From NCBI GenBank assembly GCA_039583345.1, contig JAZDSJ010000005.1:124001-188000 (forward strand): a DNA stretch of 64,000 nt. Direction: 5' to 3'. The notes beneath the pieces were generated by a model. It made no database searches, had not been told where the DNA came from, and saw only the letters and a list, made by a program, of their open reading frames with translations. Shown here in pieces: positions 28,831 through 37,036 of the stretch (its first letter is position 1; each line of letters begins with the position of its first letter). Both the position numbers and the translations under genes were made by a program. Source of the stretch: Tectiglobus diatomicola. Its GTDB lineage: Bacteria > Pseudomonadota > Alphaproteobacteria > Rhizobiales > Hyphomicrobiaceae.

Positions 28831-29886
28831 TTATGAAGCATTGAGAACTGTTCGTATAGAATTAACCCTCAAGTTTTTGCCAATTAAAATTATACGGGTT
28901 CGTCTGTCTTCGCTTGGCCAACGTTCAAGCCTGTCAATTGGATGAATAATATTTTGTACTCCATGAGCTACAAATGGGCGCTCCGGGTCATCTGTAAGCT
29001 TAAAAAGACCCTTCATTCGTAGTAGATCCTTTCCAGCTATTACTTTCAAGGCATCAAGGAAAAGATTGAACATTAAAGGGGTTATTGCATTCTCAAGAAT
29101 TATGCAGTGGCTCATAATATCTCTGGAATGATGATTATGATCTCTATGCTTATGCTTGTAATGATACTTTTCTTTGTTCCAGTGCTGATCCATTTTTAGC
29201 CAAGACAACGCATCCTCTTTCTTACCTCGTAAATCATAAGTAACAGGACTCAGTAGTGTACTTTGTAAAAAGTCCCAATCCTGATGTTTGCTTAAGATTT
29301 CTACACATGAATTAAGTTTTGTAATAGTACTTTTTATATTTTCAAAATCGATATTTATTTTAGTATCAAACGCTAAATCAGATTTTGTAAAAATGATTGT
29401 GTCCGCTAGTGCAATTTGTTTAAGAGCTTCAGGGTGATATTTTAATGTATTATTACCATGTAGAATATCGAAAAGGGTGACTACACGAGATAGAACAAAC
29501 TGAGTTATTACCGTATTTTGTATCAAATCACCTCCAGGAGGAGAAAGTAGACTGGCAATAACTGGAGCCGGATCGACAAGGCCTGTTGTTTCTATAATTA
29601 CACGCGAAAATGAAGGAATCTCACGCCTTATTCTGCGGCGCCACAACTCAAACAAGGCCTTCTGCACATCGCTAGACGCCGTGCAACACATACATCCGGT
29701 CGTGGTAGATATCATATCATCATTGATACCCTCGATAAGATGGTGGTCTAGTGAGATCTCACCTATCTCATTGACTAGAACTGCTGTTCCAGCGAATTTA
29801 GATGATTGTAGTATGGAATTAATAAGTGTTGTCTTACCAGTCCCAAGAAAGCCGGTAACTAGTATAACTGGAATAGGTGCTGTCAT
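28831..29886 (-). CDS. CobW/COG0523-family metal-handling GTPase
   Basis: A 351-aa G3E P-loop GTPase of the CobW/YjiA/ZNG1 group, cytosolic metallochaperones that deliver zinc, cobalt or other metals. Seen: Walker A GFLGTGKTT (residues 12-20), the metal-binding CxCC motif GCMCC (Cys65, Cys67, Cys68), the Walker B-like ETTGLVDPAPV segment, the TKSDLA guanine-specificity motif, and a C-terminal CobW_C domain ending in R-TRIILIGKNL. Between the two domains is a His-rich loop, HYKHKHRDHNHH, another likely metal site. No cobalamin or zinc-uptake gene is adjacent, so the metal is unknown; the DUF364 gene 1.6 kb away is suggestive. No ribosome-binding site is obvious before ATG 29886. Confidence 0.92.
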   Translation of the reverse strand: MTAPIPVILVTGFLGTGKTTLINSILQSSKFAGTAVLVNEIGEISLDHHLIEGINDDMISTTTGCMCCTASSDVQKALFELWRRRIRREIPSFSRVIIETTGLVDPAPVIASLLSPPGGDLIQNTVITQFVLSRVVTLFDILHGNNTLKYHPEALKQIALADTIIFTKSDLAFDTKINIDFENIKSTITKLNSCVEILSKHQDWDFLQSTLLSPVTYDLRGKKEDALSWLKMDQHWNKEKYHYKHKHRDHNHHSRDIMSHCIILENAITPLMFNLFLDALKVIAGKDLLRMKGLFKLTDDPERPFVAHGVQNIIHPIDRLERWPSEDRRTRIILIGKNLRVNSIRTVLNAS

Positions 29887-30307
29887 GTATAGGTTCTAAT
29901 TGTTAGTGTTATGTATCTTTATATGATATTTAATATTAAGATATCTTCTTCTGCTAGAGCATTAATTTTCAATACTAGTAACACACCGATTTAAGGATCT
30001 AAAATAAAATGTAGCGTTATATAAAGGATACAATTTATATATAACTGAAATGCAAGTGGATACCAAGCAAGAGACAGCCTGTCTATTTCACAATAATTAA
30101 TTGTATTTGATATATTATGAATGTTATTTAACATCATTTAAGTTCGAATAAAGTATTTTTTTAATTAAAAAATATTTTCAAAATTTACAGTCTACACAAA
30201 CTTAAATGTAATCGTTAAGAAATTAGAGCCAGTAATCAACTTGTAAAAGTTATCCCTGGCTCAGTGATTGCTAAAATTTCATATCCTATAATTTTAGAAA
30301 TTACTAC
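29887..30307. other. Intergenic region with the TRAP operon end
   Basis: 421 bases between the CobW gene and the end of dctM, both on the minus strand. Apart from the hairpin at 30226-30262 I see no feature. Confidence 0.5.
30226..30262 (-). terminator. Long hairpin after dctM
   Basis: GAGCCAG (30226-30232) pairs with CTGGCTC (30256-30262), and an inner stem AACTT/AAGTT (30238-30242 with 30247-30251) stacks inside, giving a bulged hairpin about 46 bases past the dctM stop. The trailing T content on the minus strand (TAATTTCTT) is modest, so it may terminate inefficiently or protect the transcript end. Confidence 0.42.
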
Positions 30308-31957
30308 TTAGAACCCTAGAAGTAACCCTGGAAGATATAAGACAATGCCTGGAAAAGCTATCAGGCCAGCAATCGTAAGCGCGTCGGCTATAAAAAATGG
30401 ACTTGAACCTCTAAATACATCTTGAACCGTAATGTTAGGCTGAACTCCAGCAACTACAAAACAGTTTAATCCAATGGGGGGAGTAATCAAACAAAGTTCC
30501 GCCATCTTTACAACAATGATTCCAAACCATATAGCACAACCAACATCGTTCATACCAAAAGCACCGATCCCGTCAGTTGCAGCTGCGCCACCATTTAGTG
30601 CAATGACTGCTGGGTAAACTACGGGTAATGTCAATAGTAACATGCCTATAGCATCCATGAACATACCTAGCACAGCATATGCACATAGGATAAGGATAAG
30701 TGTTAACATCGGACTCTGTTCAAGAGACGAGATCCAATCGGCGAATGCTCCTGGAAGATCGGCAAATCCAAGAAAACGAACATAAATTAGTACGCCCCAA
30801 ATTATACTGAAGATCATTACTGATAATCTTGCGGTTTCAAGTAAGGCTGATTTGAATTCGGGCCAGCGCATGCCACGGACTTCAGGATCTCCGTCTGGAT
30901 CAGGTTCGAAGAACTTTAAGCGTGGCAAGAAGGCCCATAGCCCTGTTGCCTGGGTTTTAGAACCATTTTTTCTAGATTTTACAGAATGTCTCCTAAGTTC
31001 AAAGTTGTTAGAATTGTTATTATCTTGAAATGAGCTGATTTTTTCTCCTGTGAACAAGTGTCTGATACGTTCTTTAGAACGAATGAAAGCTTCATGCCAT
31101 CCAGCCCAATATCCTCGTGTTACTGCCATAGTAAATACTACAAATGCTCCCAGCGCACCACCTTCGGTTGGTGTACCCCAAGCATCACCGCCAGTTGGAT
31201 TGTAAATAAATAATATGATAATTGCGATAACAAAGAAAATAGGGAACACTCCAGGCAACGATTCCAGTTTTTGCAACAAACTAAATCCACGAACAGGTGG
31301 ACCGAAGTTTTTGAACATCAAAGCTAGAGTAACTACCAGGCCGCCATAGATAAAAGCTGAAAATAAACCCGGTAAGAAGCCTGCAAGCAGTAGCGCACCT
31401 ACATCTTGTTCAACTATAATGGCATAGATTACTAAAATTGCTGATGGTGGAATCAATGAAGCAAGCGTACCTGCCGATGCGACAACACCAGCGGCAAATC
31501 GTTTGTCATAACCTAGTTTAAGCATCTCTGGGATTGCAACACGAGCGAAAACTGCAGATGTTGCAACAGAAGCACCAGATACAGCTGCAAAGCCAGCTGT
31601 CGCAAAAACCGTTGAAACAGCTAGGCCTCCAGGTAGCCAGCCAATCCAACGTTTCGCAGCTTCAAACAGAGATTTTGTAAAGCCTGCATAGTATGCAAGA
31701 TAACCAATTAGAATGAATGTAGGAATTAGTGATAAAGCTTGGGATGCAATTTTCGAGTGCGGAACTTGACCAGCAATTTTTCCTGCAATGGACAGAGCAA
31801 GAAAGAATTGGTTAAAATTGTAGTTGTACTTGGCCCAAAAAATCCAGACCAACCCAATTAAGCCGGCAATGGCGGCAGCGAAAGCAACTCGTACGCCGAT
31901 TATAACCATAACCAGGAGCGCGCCTGAGACAGCGAGCCCAATTTCAATAGGTGTCAT
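30308..31957 (-). CDS. dctM: TRAP transporter large permease (DctM type)
   Basis: Large membrane subunit of a tripartite ATP-independent periplasmic transporter, which couples solute uptake to a sodium or proton gradient. More than ten hydrophobic helices are visible, with typical DctM stretches such as ASAGTLASLIPPSAILVIYA and CLITPPIGLNCFVVAG. I start it at ATG 31957 (549 aa) because GGAGAGG is four bases upstream; an in-frame TTG at 31975 is less likely. It is longer than the usual 420-440 aa because of a hydrophilic insertion near the middle (roughly residues 300-370) containing Asn-rich and Lys/Arg-rich stretches; such long forms exist as a DctM subgroup. It starts 23 bases after dctQ. 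Confidence 0.93.
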   Translation of the reverse strand: MTPIEIGLAVSGALLVMVIIGVRVAFAAAIAGLIGLVWIFWAKYNYNFNQFFLALSIAGKIAGQVPHSKIASQALSLIPTFILIGYLAYYAGFTKSLFEAAKRWIGWLPGGLAVSTVFATAGFAAVSGASVATSAVFARVAIPEMLKLGYDKRFAAGVVASAGTLASLIPPSAILVIYAIIVEQDVGALLLAGFLPGLFSAFIYGGLVVTLALMFKNFGPPVRGFSLLQKLESLPGVFPIFFVIAIIILFIYNPTGGDAWGTPTEGGALGAFVVFTMAVTRGYWAGWHEAFIRSKERIRHLFTGEKISSFQDNNNSNNFELRRHSVKSRKNGSKTQATGLWAFLPRLKFFEPDPDGDPEVRGMRWPEFKSALLETARLSVMIFSIIWGVLIYVRFLGFADLPGAFADWISSLEQSPMLTLILILCAYAVLGMFMDAIGMLLLTLPVVYPAVIALNGGAAATDGIGAFGMNDVGCAIWFGIIVVKMAELCLITPPIGLNCFVVAGVQPNITVQDVFRGSSPFFIADALTIAGLIAFPGIVLYLPGLLLGF

Positions 31958-31980
31958 TGTGCCTCTCCATAGCAAAATGA

Positions 31981-32619
31981 TTAAGTTTTAGTTTGTTGTG
32001 CAGAAACGCTGGCTGCCTCATTTGCAGCAACTGTTGCTGCGTCTTCGATCATTGGGACTGCTACAGGATTTTTTTCATTATTGATGAAGGCCTTACAATA
32101 GGCGATTAATTGTAGCATAAGTCGTAGCGCTATGAACGCGAACGCAACGGGCGCAAGCAATTTTGCGGGCCAAAGTGGGAGGCGAATGTCCAAACTTGAA
32201 TCACGGCTCCATAGAGGAGCTCCATAGTCGAAGGAGCGTGTAAAATGCTCCCAACTTCCCCACATCATAACCAAGACTAATAGGAGCATAAAAAACACGC
32301 CTATAGCTTCTACAAACCATAATAAGCGTCCTCTAATTTGTCCTACGAGAATGTCCATTCGGATATGACCTCCAAGACGTTGACAATAAGAGATGCCTAT
32401 AAATGCAATAATTGGCATTATCTGCTCAATCCAGTCGATGTATCCTGGTAGTGGGGCGCTAAATGCATTGCGGCCACCTACGTTGATTACAGCGAGTATC
32501 ATTAGGGAAAATACAGCGAAGCCGCTGATTAATGCTAGTAGCGTTTCATATTTATAAAGTGTGCGATCAAGTTGACTCAGTAGAGAGTCGTCTTCACGTA
32601 CAGGGTTTGCACCGGCCAT
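31981..32619 (-). CDS. dctQ: TRAP transporter small permease (DctQ type)
   Basis: A 212-aa membrane protein with four hydrophobic helices and the DctQ pattern: a first helix FAVFSLMILAVINVGGRNAF, the conserved W-x-E-Q region (YIDWIEQIMPIIAFIG), and the GGHIRMDI segment, followed by helices 3 and 4. It pairs with DctM to form the membrane domain. It has an Ala-rich C-terminal tail. It starts at ATG 32619, 86 bases after dctP, and runs straight into dctM, so dctPQM is one transcription unit. Confidence 0.92.
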   Translation of the reverse strand: MAGANPVREDDSLLSQLDRTLYKYETLLALISGFAVFSLMILAVINVGGRNAFSAPLPGYIDWIEQIMPIIAFIGISYCQRLGGHIRMDILVGQIRGRLLWFVEAIGVFFMLLLVLVMMWGSWEHFTRSFDYGAPLWSRDSSLDIRLPLWPAKLLAPVAFAFIALRLMLQLIAYCKAFINNEKNPVAVPMIEDAATVAANEAASVSAQQTKT

Positions 32620-32704
32620 GGTAATACCTAGTAGATATGTTGAAATAATGATAAGAAAACCAGCAACTAAATAGGCTAGTCAGTTATGTTAGTAGCTGAC
32701 TACG

Positions 32705-33718
32705 CTAACTGTTTTTCTTAATCTCAGAGCGAACTAAATCTAGTAACTCTTGGGCAGGGATACCGCGTCGTTTGTTGTCTTCAACCCAAGCATCAGCTGC
32801 TGGGCCTGCGATTTTCTGACGAAAAGCTTCCAGATTTTTATCATCATATGTTATTTGTTCAACGTTCTTTTTACTAAGAAGAGGCCACCACTTACTCATT
32901 GTACTCTTTTTATAATTAGAGATGTAATGATTTATCGCTTCTCCAACAGAGCCTATGATGGCTTGACGTTCTGAATCGTCTAAAGAATTCATAGCATCAG
33001 TATTTACAACTACAGGACAATTTACAGTTCCAGGATTAAGATTTGTGGTCCACCACTTTACGATCTCAATCGTACCAAATGAAATATGAGCATGCGGAGC
33101 GAAGGCTATAGCTTTTATAACACCACTATCTAAAGCCTGACGCACCTCTGCCGCCCCCATGGACGTTGGAACTGCGCCAATAGCTCCCATGGCATTACCA
33201 ATACCTCCAGTAGCACGAATACTCATTCCTTTAAAATCTTTTAAAGTTTTTGGCGGCTTACCTATGCCTGCAATATTATATTGCGGCAAAGGTGTCGGCA
33301 TGAGTAATGTCGCATTCCAGCGCGCCAAGTCTTTTTTAACAGCTGGATGTTTATATACAGCCATAGAAATTTGAGCTTCTTGTTCGAGAGAAGTTACACC
33401 TAAGAAAGGCAACTCTAAAACCGTAATTGACGGATTCTTATCTTCATGATAACTGGCACAAAATTGTGCCATTTCGAAAGCACCGAATGAAATATTGTCT
33501 AGGTTTTCCCTTGCTTTTGATAAGCCACCGTAGGATATCTTAAGTTTAAGTCTACCATCTGTTTTCTTTTCTACAAGTTCAGCAAGCTTATGAACATGTT
33601 CAGTAAAAGCACGGCGCTTTCCCCAAAGTGATACGTTCCATTCTGCTGTATATGCATTGGAAGCATACATGGCCAACATTACGAATGCTGATGCGCCTAA
33701 GAGAGTGCGAGCCATCAT
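32705..33718 (-). CDS. dctP: TRAP transporter periplasmic solute-binding protein (DctP family)
   Basis: A 337-aa extracytoplasmic binding protein. Residues 1-24 form a signal peptide (hydrophobic core LLGASAFVMLAMYAS, cut near AYTA). The mature part has the DctP-family signatures, including the conserved Arg region GMSIRATGG that contacts the substrate carboxylate and the AAEVRQALDSGVIKA segment. It captures an organic acid for DctQM; the exact ligand cannot be read. ATG-ATG at 33718/33715 follows a strong GGAGG ribosome-binding site. A sigma-70-like promoter and a DctD-like palindrome lie upstream, so expression is probably controlled by the adjacent DctB-DctD pair. Confidence 0.93.
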   Translation of the reverse strand: MMARTLLGASAFVMLAMYASNAYTAEWNVSLWGKRRAFTEHVHKLAELVEKKTDGRLKLKISYGGLSKARENLDNISFGAFEMAQFCASYHEDKNPSITVLELPFLGVTSLEQEAQISMAVYKHPAVKKDLARWNATLLMPTPLPQYNIAGIGKPPKTLKDFKGMSIRATGGIGNAMGAIGAVPTSMGAAEVRQALDSGVIKAIAFAPHAHISFGTIEIVKWWTTNLNPGTVNCPVVVNTDAMNSLDDSERQAIIGSVGEAINHYISNYKKSTMSKWWPLLSKKNVEQITYDDKNLEAFRQKIAGPAADAWVEDNKRRGIPAQELLDLVRSEIKKNS

Positions 33719-33755
33719 TTCCTCCGTTGATCAGTTTTGAATCATTTTCTTGGAC

Positions 33756-33784
33756 ATAATACTGTTTAACTCACAGCCTGTAAG
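33756..33784 (-). promoter_or_regulatory. Candidate sigma-70 promoter of dctPQM
   Basis: On the minus strand CTTACA (33784-33779) and TATTAT (33761-33756) are separated by 17 bases, four of six and five of six matches to the consensus. Transcription would start near 33749, about 30 bases before the dctP start codon. No sigma-54 pattern (GG-N10-GC, as in TGGCAC-N5-TTGC) was found between the palindrome and dctP. Confidence 0.42.
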
Positions 33785-33825
33785 TGTGCACATGAAAAAA
33801 TATGCCTGATACATAAAAAATGCAC

Positions 33826-33839
33826 TGCGGAAATCCGCA
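33826..33839 (-). promoter_or_regulatory. Palindrome resembling a DctD operator
   Basis: TGCGGAAATCCGCA is a perfect six-base inverted repeat with a two-base centre. From memory it matches the core of rhizobial DctD-binding sites upstream of dctA. It lies about 110 bases before the dctP start, with its centre about 83 bases upstream of the predicted transcription start, and it sits just past the dctD gene end. On the minus strand it is followed after five bases by six T residues, so it might instead, or also, act as a dctBD terminator. Confidence 0.5.
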
Positions 33840-33921
33840 AGGTACAAAAATCTTGAGTGATTTTCCAAAATTGTCTGTCTATTTATTAAGTAATCTGCAG
33901 AAACTACGTTTTGAAACTTTT

Positions 33922-35229
33922 TTATAAAAGATCGTTTCTATTAAGACCCAACTTAACAACTTTCTCATTTAAAGTTCGGCGACCTATACCTAGTGCGTTC
34001 GCTGTTGCATCCATTTTACCGTTGTTAGCCTTGATTGCTTGGGCGATGAGTTGGCGTTCAAGTGCAGCAATTGCACTACGTAATGTAGGTAGCATATTCG
34101 GTGTTTCCTCATTGATAGCAAGCGCAGATGCTACGGATGGATCTCCGCGCTTTACACCGAGCATCTGACGCTCTGCAATGTTACGTAATTCGCGGACATT
34201 ACCTGGCCAATTATAGGAGAGAAGTTGGGTCAAATCCGCTGCTGTTGGAATTGGTGGTTCCAGGTGATACACTTCACCAAACGATGCCAAGAACTGCATG
34301 TGAAGCTCAGAAATATCGTTAGGACGATCACGTAACGGTGGAATAGTAAGCACCACTGTGCTGATCATAAAATAAAGTTCAGCACGTAACTGAGATGCAT
34401 CCACCATAAGACGTAGGTTCTTTTCTGACGTTGAAATAACAGTTACAGTTCTGTTGACCGAGGATGCGTCTATGATAGGCTCTATTAAGCGAATTAATGC
34501 CGGCTGCATTGTCATATGGCATGCATCAAGATGATCTAGCAATAAAGTGCCACCTGTTTTTGTTAGAGACTGTAATTGTAATTCAAAGTGCTGCAAGCTT
34601 TCTTCATTAAGACGACTACATTGAAACACCATGAAAGTGCTATCGGGTTTGGCACGCATATCATGACAGGCTCGTGCAATAAGCTTTTTACTAGTGCCTG
34701 TTTCGCCAATTATTAGAAGAGGAGCGGTCGATGACTGTAAATTAATGAGTTCTTCACGAAGTGTCACTATAGATCTGCTGGAGCCAGGTAAAGCACGCTC
34801 AAGGCCAATCATTTCGCTTAAACGGCACTTAAGCTGATAGGCTTCACACCTAAGTCGATGCTGCTCAGCCGCATTATTAAGTGTCTGTAGAAGCTGATGT
34901 GGGTCATATGGCTTGGCTACGAAACTAAAGGCACCATTATGGATTGCTTCAACTGCCATGGTGATGTCTCCATGAGCTGAAATTAATACAACAGGTGGAG
35001 ATTGTGGGTCTTTTGTAAGTTTAGCCATAAAATCAAGTCCAGACATTCCAGGCATGCGAACATCTGTTACTACAGCTGATACTTTTGACAATTCGTTAGA
35101 CTTAATTGCTGTCTCCGCACTATCGCTTAGGGTAACGTGCCAGCCAGTAGTTTCTAAAAGCTGTTTGAGTGAGTCACGCATTGCAGGATCATCATCAACG
35201 ACTAAGATGCGTTTACTAAAGTTGGTCAT
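33922..35229 (-). CDS. dctD: DctD-like response regulator lacking the sigma-54 contact loop
   Basis: Response regulator paired with DctB. I start it at ATG 35229 (435 aa, MTNFSKRILVVDDD), one base past dctB; ATG 35241 would add four residues. The receiver domain is intact (acidic pocket at residues 12-14, phospho-acceptor Asp56 in TDVRMPG, Lys in FVAKPYD). The AAA+ domain is not: Walker A reads GETGTSKK, the GAFTGA loop expected near residues 212-225 is absent with about 20 flanking residues, and the Walker B region reads GGTLLLDHLD with His in place of the usual Glu. The arginine-finger part (LRDRPNDI) and the C-terminal Fis-type helix-turn-helix (ANALGIGRRTLNEKV) remain. It probably binds DNA but cannot remodel sigma-54 polymerase in the standard way. 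Confidence 0.9.
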   Translation of the reverse strand: MTNFSKRILVVDDDPAMRDSLKQLLETTGWHVTLSDSAETAIKSNELSKVSAVVTDVRMPGMSGLDFMAKLTKDPQSPPVVLISAHGDITMAVEAIHNGAFSFVAKPYDPHQLLQTLNNAAEQHRLRCEAYQLKCRLSEMIGLERALPGSSRSIVTLREELINLQSSTAPLLIIGETGTSKKLIARACHDMRAKPDSTFMVFQCSRLNEESLQHFELQLQSLTKTGGTLLLDHLDACHMTMQPALIRLIEPIIDASSVNRTVTVISTSEKNLRLMVDASQLRAELYFMISTVVLTIPPLRDRPNDISELHMQFLASFGEVYHLEPPIPTAADLTQLLSYNWPGNVRELRNIAERQMLGVKRGDPSVASALAINEETPNMLPTLRSAIAALERQLIAQAIKANNGKMDATANALGIGRRTLNEKVVKLGLNRNDLL

Positions 35230-35230
35230 C

Positions 35231-37036
35231 TCAGGTTCCATAGTTATCGCTAAGCGGAAGACGAACACAGAAGCAGGCACCTTTCGGCTCTATCGAAATA
35301 GCATCAAACGAACCGCCATGTTCTCGAATTATTGTAGATACTATCGCCAATCCAAGCCCAAGACCTTTGCCTGACTTTCGTGTTGTGAAAAATGGTTCTT
35401 GTAGATCTTTTAATGTTGTGCCTTTGAAACCTACACCAGTGTCTGTCACAGATATAATTGCTTGCTTGTCCTTCTTAGTTATTGACAACTTTATATAGCG
35501 CTGTGACTGGCCTTCAACTGCAGAGATTGCGTTTGTTATGAAATTAACAAGAACTTGCTCAATACGTAGGCGGTTAGCAGTGACAAATACAGATTGGCTA
35601 CTGATATGGCTTTGAAATATTATTTCATGTGCCTTGATATCATGCTGTACGAGGCTTTCGACAGTGGCTTTTAAATCTCTTAAATCAAAAAGCTCTCGTT
35701 CTTGATCTGGGGATTGTGCGAAAAATCTAAGCTGTCTTGTAATGCCATCCATACGTTCTGAAATAGATTTCACATTCTTTAAGAAGGTGAACCCGTGTTT
35801 TGGTGTTGTTCTATTTCCAAGCTCTTCAGCTGCAATATAGGTTTTGAGTGCTGCAATAGGTTGACCAAGTTCGTGTGTAACAAAAGCTGCCAATTGACCA
35901 AGTGTAGCCAATTTATTTATCCGCTCTAGTTCTTCCTGAGCCGTTGCAAGTCGGCGCTCTATCAAGTTGCGCTCCGTTATTTCTGCTGAAAGTCTCGCAT
36001 TAGCTTTTTCACTAGCTAAAAGTGCAATGCGGATACGATTAGAGCGGATAAACGCAGCCAGAGCAAGTAATGAAACGATTAAAGTGCATACAATAATGCT
36101 GGTGGATATTGCACGTTCACTAGCCCTTTGTGTTGTAGCTAGTAAATGGATTTGCCACCTAGGTGTTTTTAATTCAGCTTGTGCGTATAAAAATGTTAAT
36201 TGTTCGAATAAAATAGAATGAGGGTTAGTCTCGACCCACTTGGCTCGGTCAAGTTGGTGAAACCCATACTGACGACTTTTACGAAGTGCAATAAGTTTTT
36301 TTTCTGATAAAGTCTTTAAAGATTTGTAAAGCCAGCGCTCCCGAGATGCCAATACAACAATTCCATTTTGGTCAGAGACAAGAATTTTATCATGACGACT
36401 TTGCCAGGTATTTTGTAAAGCTGTCATATCTAGTTTTAGTACAATTACACCAGATATGAGATTGTTTAAAGATCGTACAGGTTCGGCGATAAAATATCCT
36501 GGACGTGAAGTTGTGGTGCCAACTGCAAAATACTGTCCTGTTTTTCCAGATTTAGCATCTGTAAAATACGGCCGAAAACCGTAATTTTGACCTACAAACG
36601 TCGAAACTGCATCTGAGTTTGATGCTGCAATTGTGCGGCCGCTTAGATCTATAAGAAATATCGCCTCAAGGCCTGCTTTGTGAGCATAATCCTTCAAGCG
36701 CGTATTGAGTTCTTTAATTTTACTACCATCAATCCCTGCAATAATCCGAGGATCTCTTGAAAGGATATAAGGAAGCTGTTGATAACGTTCTAAAAAGCTT
36801 TCAAGAGTAGCTCGATAAAATATTGCGCGGGCAACGACTCGTCCGTGCTCAAGTTTAACGAAATAATCATACGCGCCACAGTAAATAGATACAATTAGCA
36901 CACATATAAAAAATATCGTTGCGAGCCATTTGACATGAAACATACGAAGTCTTGTAAATTCACGTTTGATTAATCCATTAGCGCCAACGTGGTTCACCAA
37001 AGTACAGTATGCAGCTCTTAAGTTATTTGGTTTCAT
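35231..37036 (-). CDS. dctB: C4-dicarboxylate-type sensor histidine kinase DctB
   Basis: A 601-aa inner-membrane sensor kinase. A first transmembrane helix (about residues 33-55) and a second (about 305-330, SIIVCTLIVSLLALAAFIR) flank a periplasmic sensor region of about 250 residues of the double-PAS (dCache) type seen in DctB, with a GYFIAEPVRSLNN segment. The cytoplasmic half has a coiled-coil linker, the H-box FVTHELGQPIAALKTY with the phospho-accepting His, and the ATP-binding N (NFITNAISAV), G1 (DTGVGF) and G2 (GKGLGLGLAIV) boxes. All catalytic motifs look intact, in contrast to its degenerate partner DctD. Its stop is one base before the dctD start. It most likely senses the substrate of the adjacent TRAP system. 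Confidence 0.92.
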   Translation of the reverse strand: MKPNNLRAAYCTLVNHVGANGLIKREFTRLRMFHVKWLATIFFICVLIVSIYCGAYDYFVKLEHGRVVARAIFYRATLESFLERYQQLPYILSRDPRIIAGIDGSKIKELNTRLKDYAHKAGLEAIFLIDLSGRTIAASNSDAVSTFVGQNYGFRPYFTDAKSGKTGQYFAVGTTTSRPGYFIAEPVRSLNNLISGVIVLKLDMTALQNTWQSRHDKILVSDQNGIVVLASRERWLYKSLKTLSEKKLIALRKSRQYGFHQLDRAKWVETNPHSILFEQLTFLYAQAELKTPRWQIHLLATTQRASERAISTSIIVCTLIVSLLALAAFIRSNRIRIALLASEKANARLSAEITERNLIERRLATAQEELERINKLATLGQLAAFVTHELGQPIAALKTYIAAEELGNRTTPKHGFTFLKNVKSISERMDGITRQLRFFAQSPDQERELFDLRDLKATVESLVQHDIKAHEIIFQSHISSQSVFVTANRLRIEQVLVNFITNAISAVEGQSQRYIKLSITKKDKQAIISVTDTGVGFKGTTLKDLQEPFFTTRKSGKGLGLGLAIVSTIIREHGGSFDAISIEPKGACFCVRLPLSDNYGT

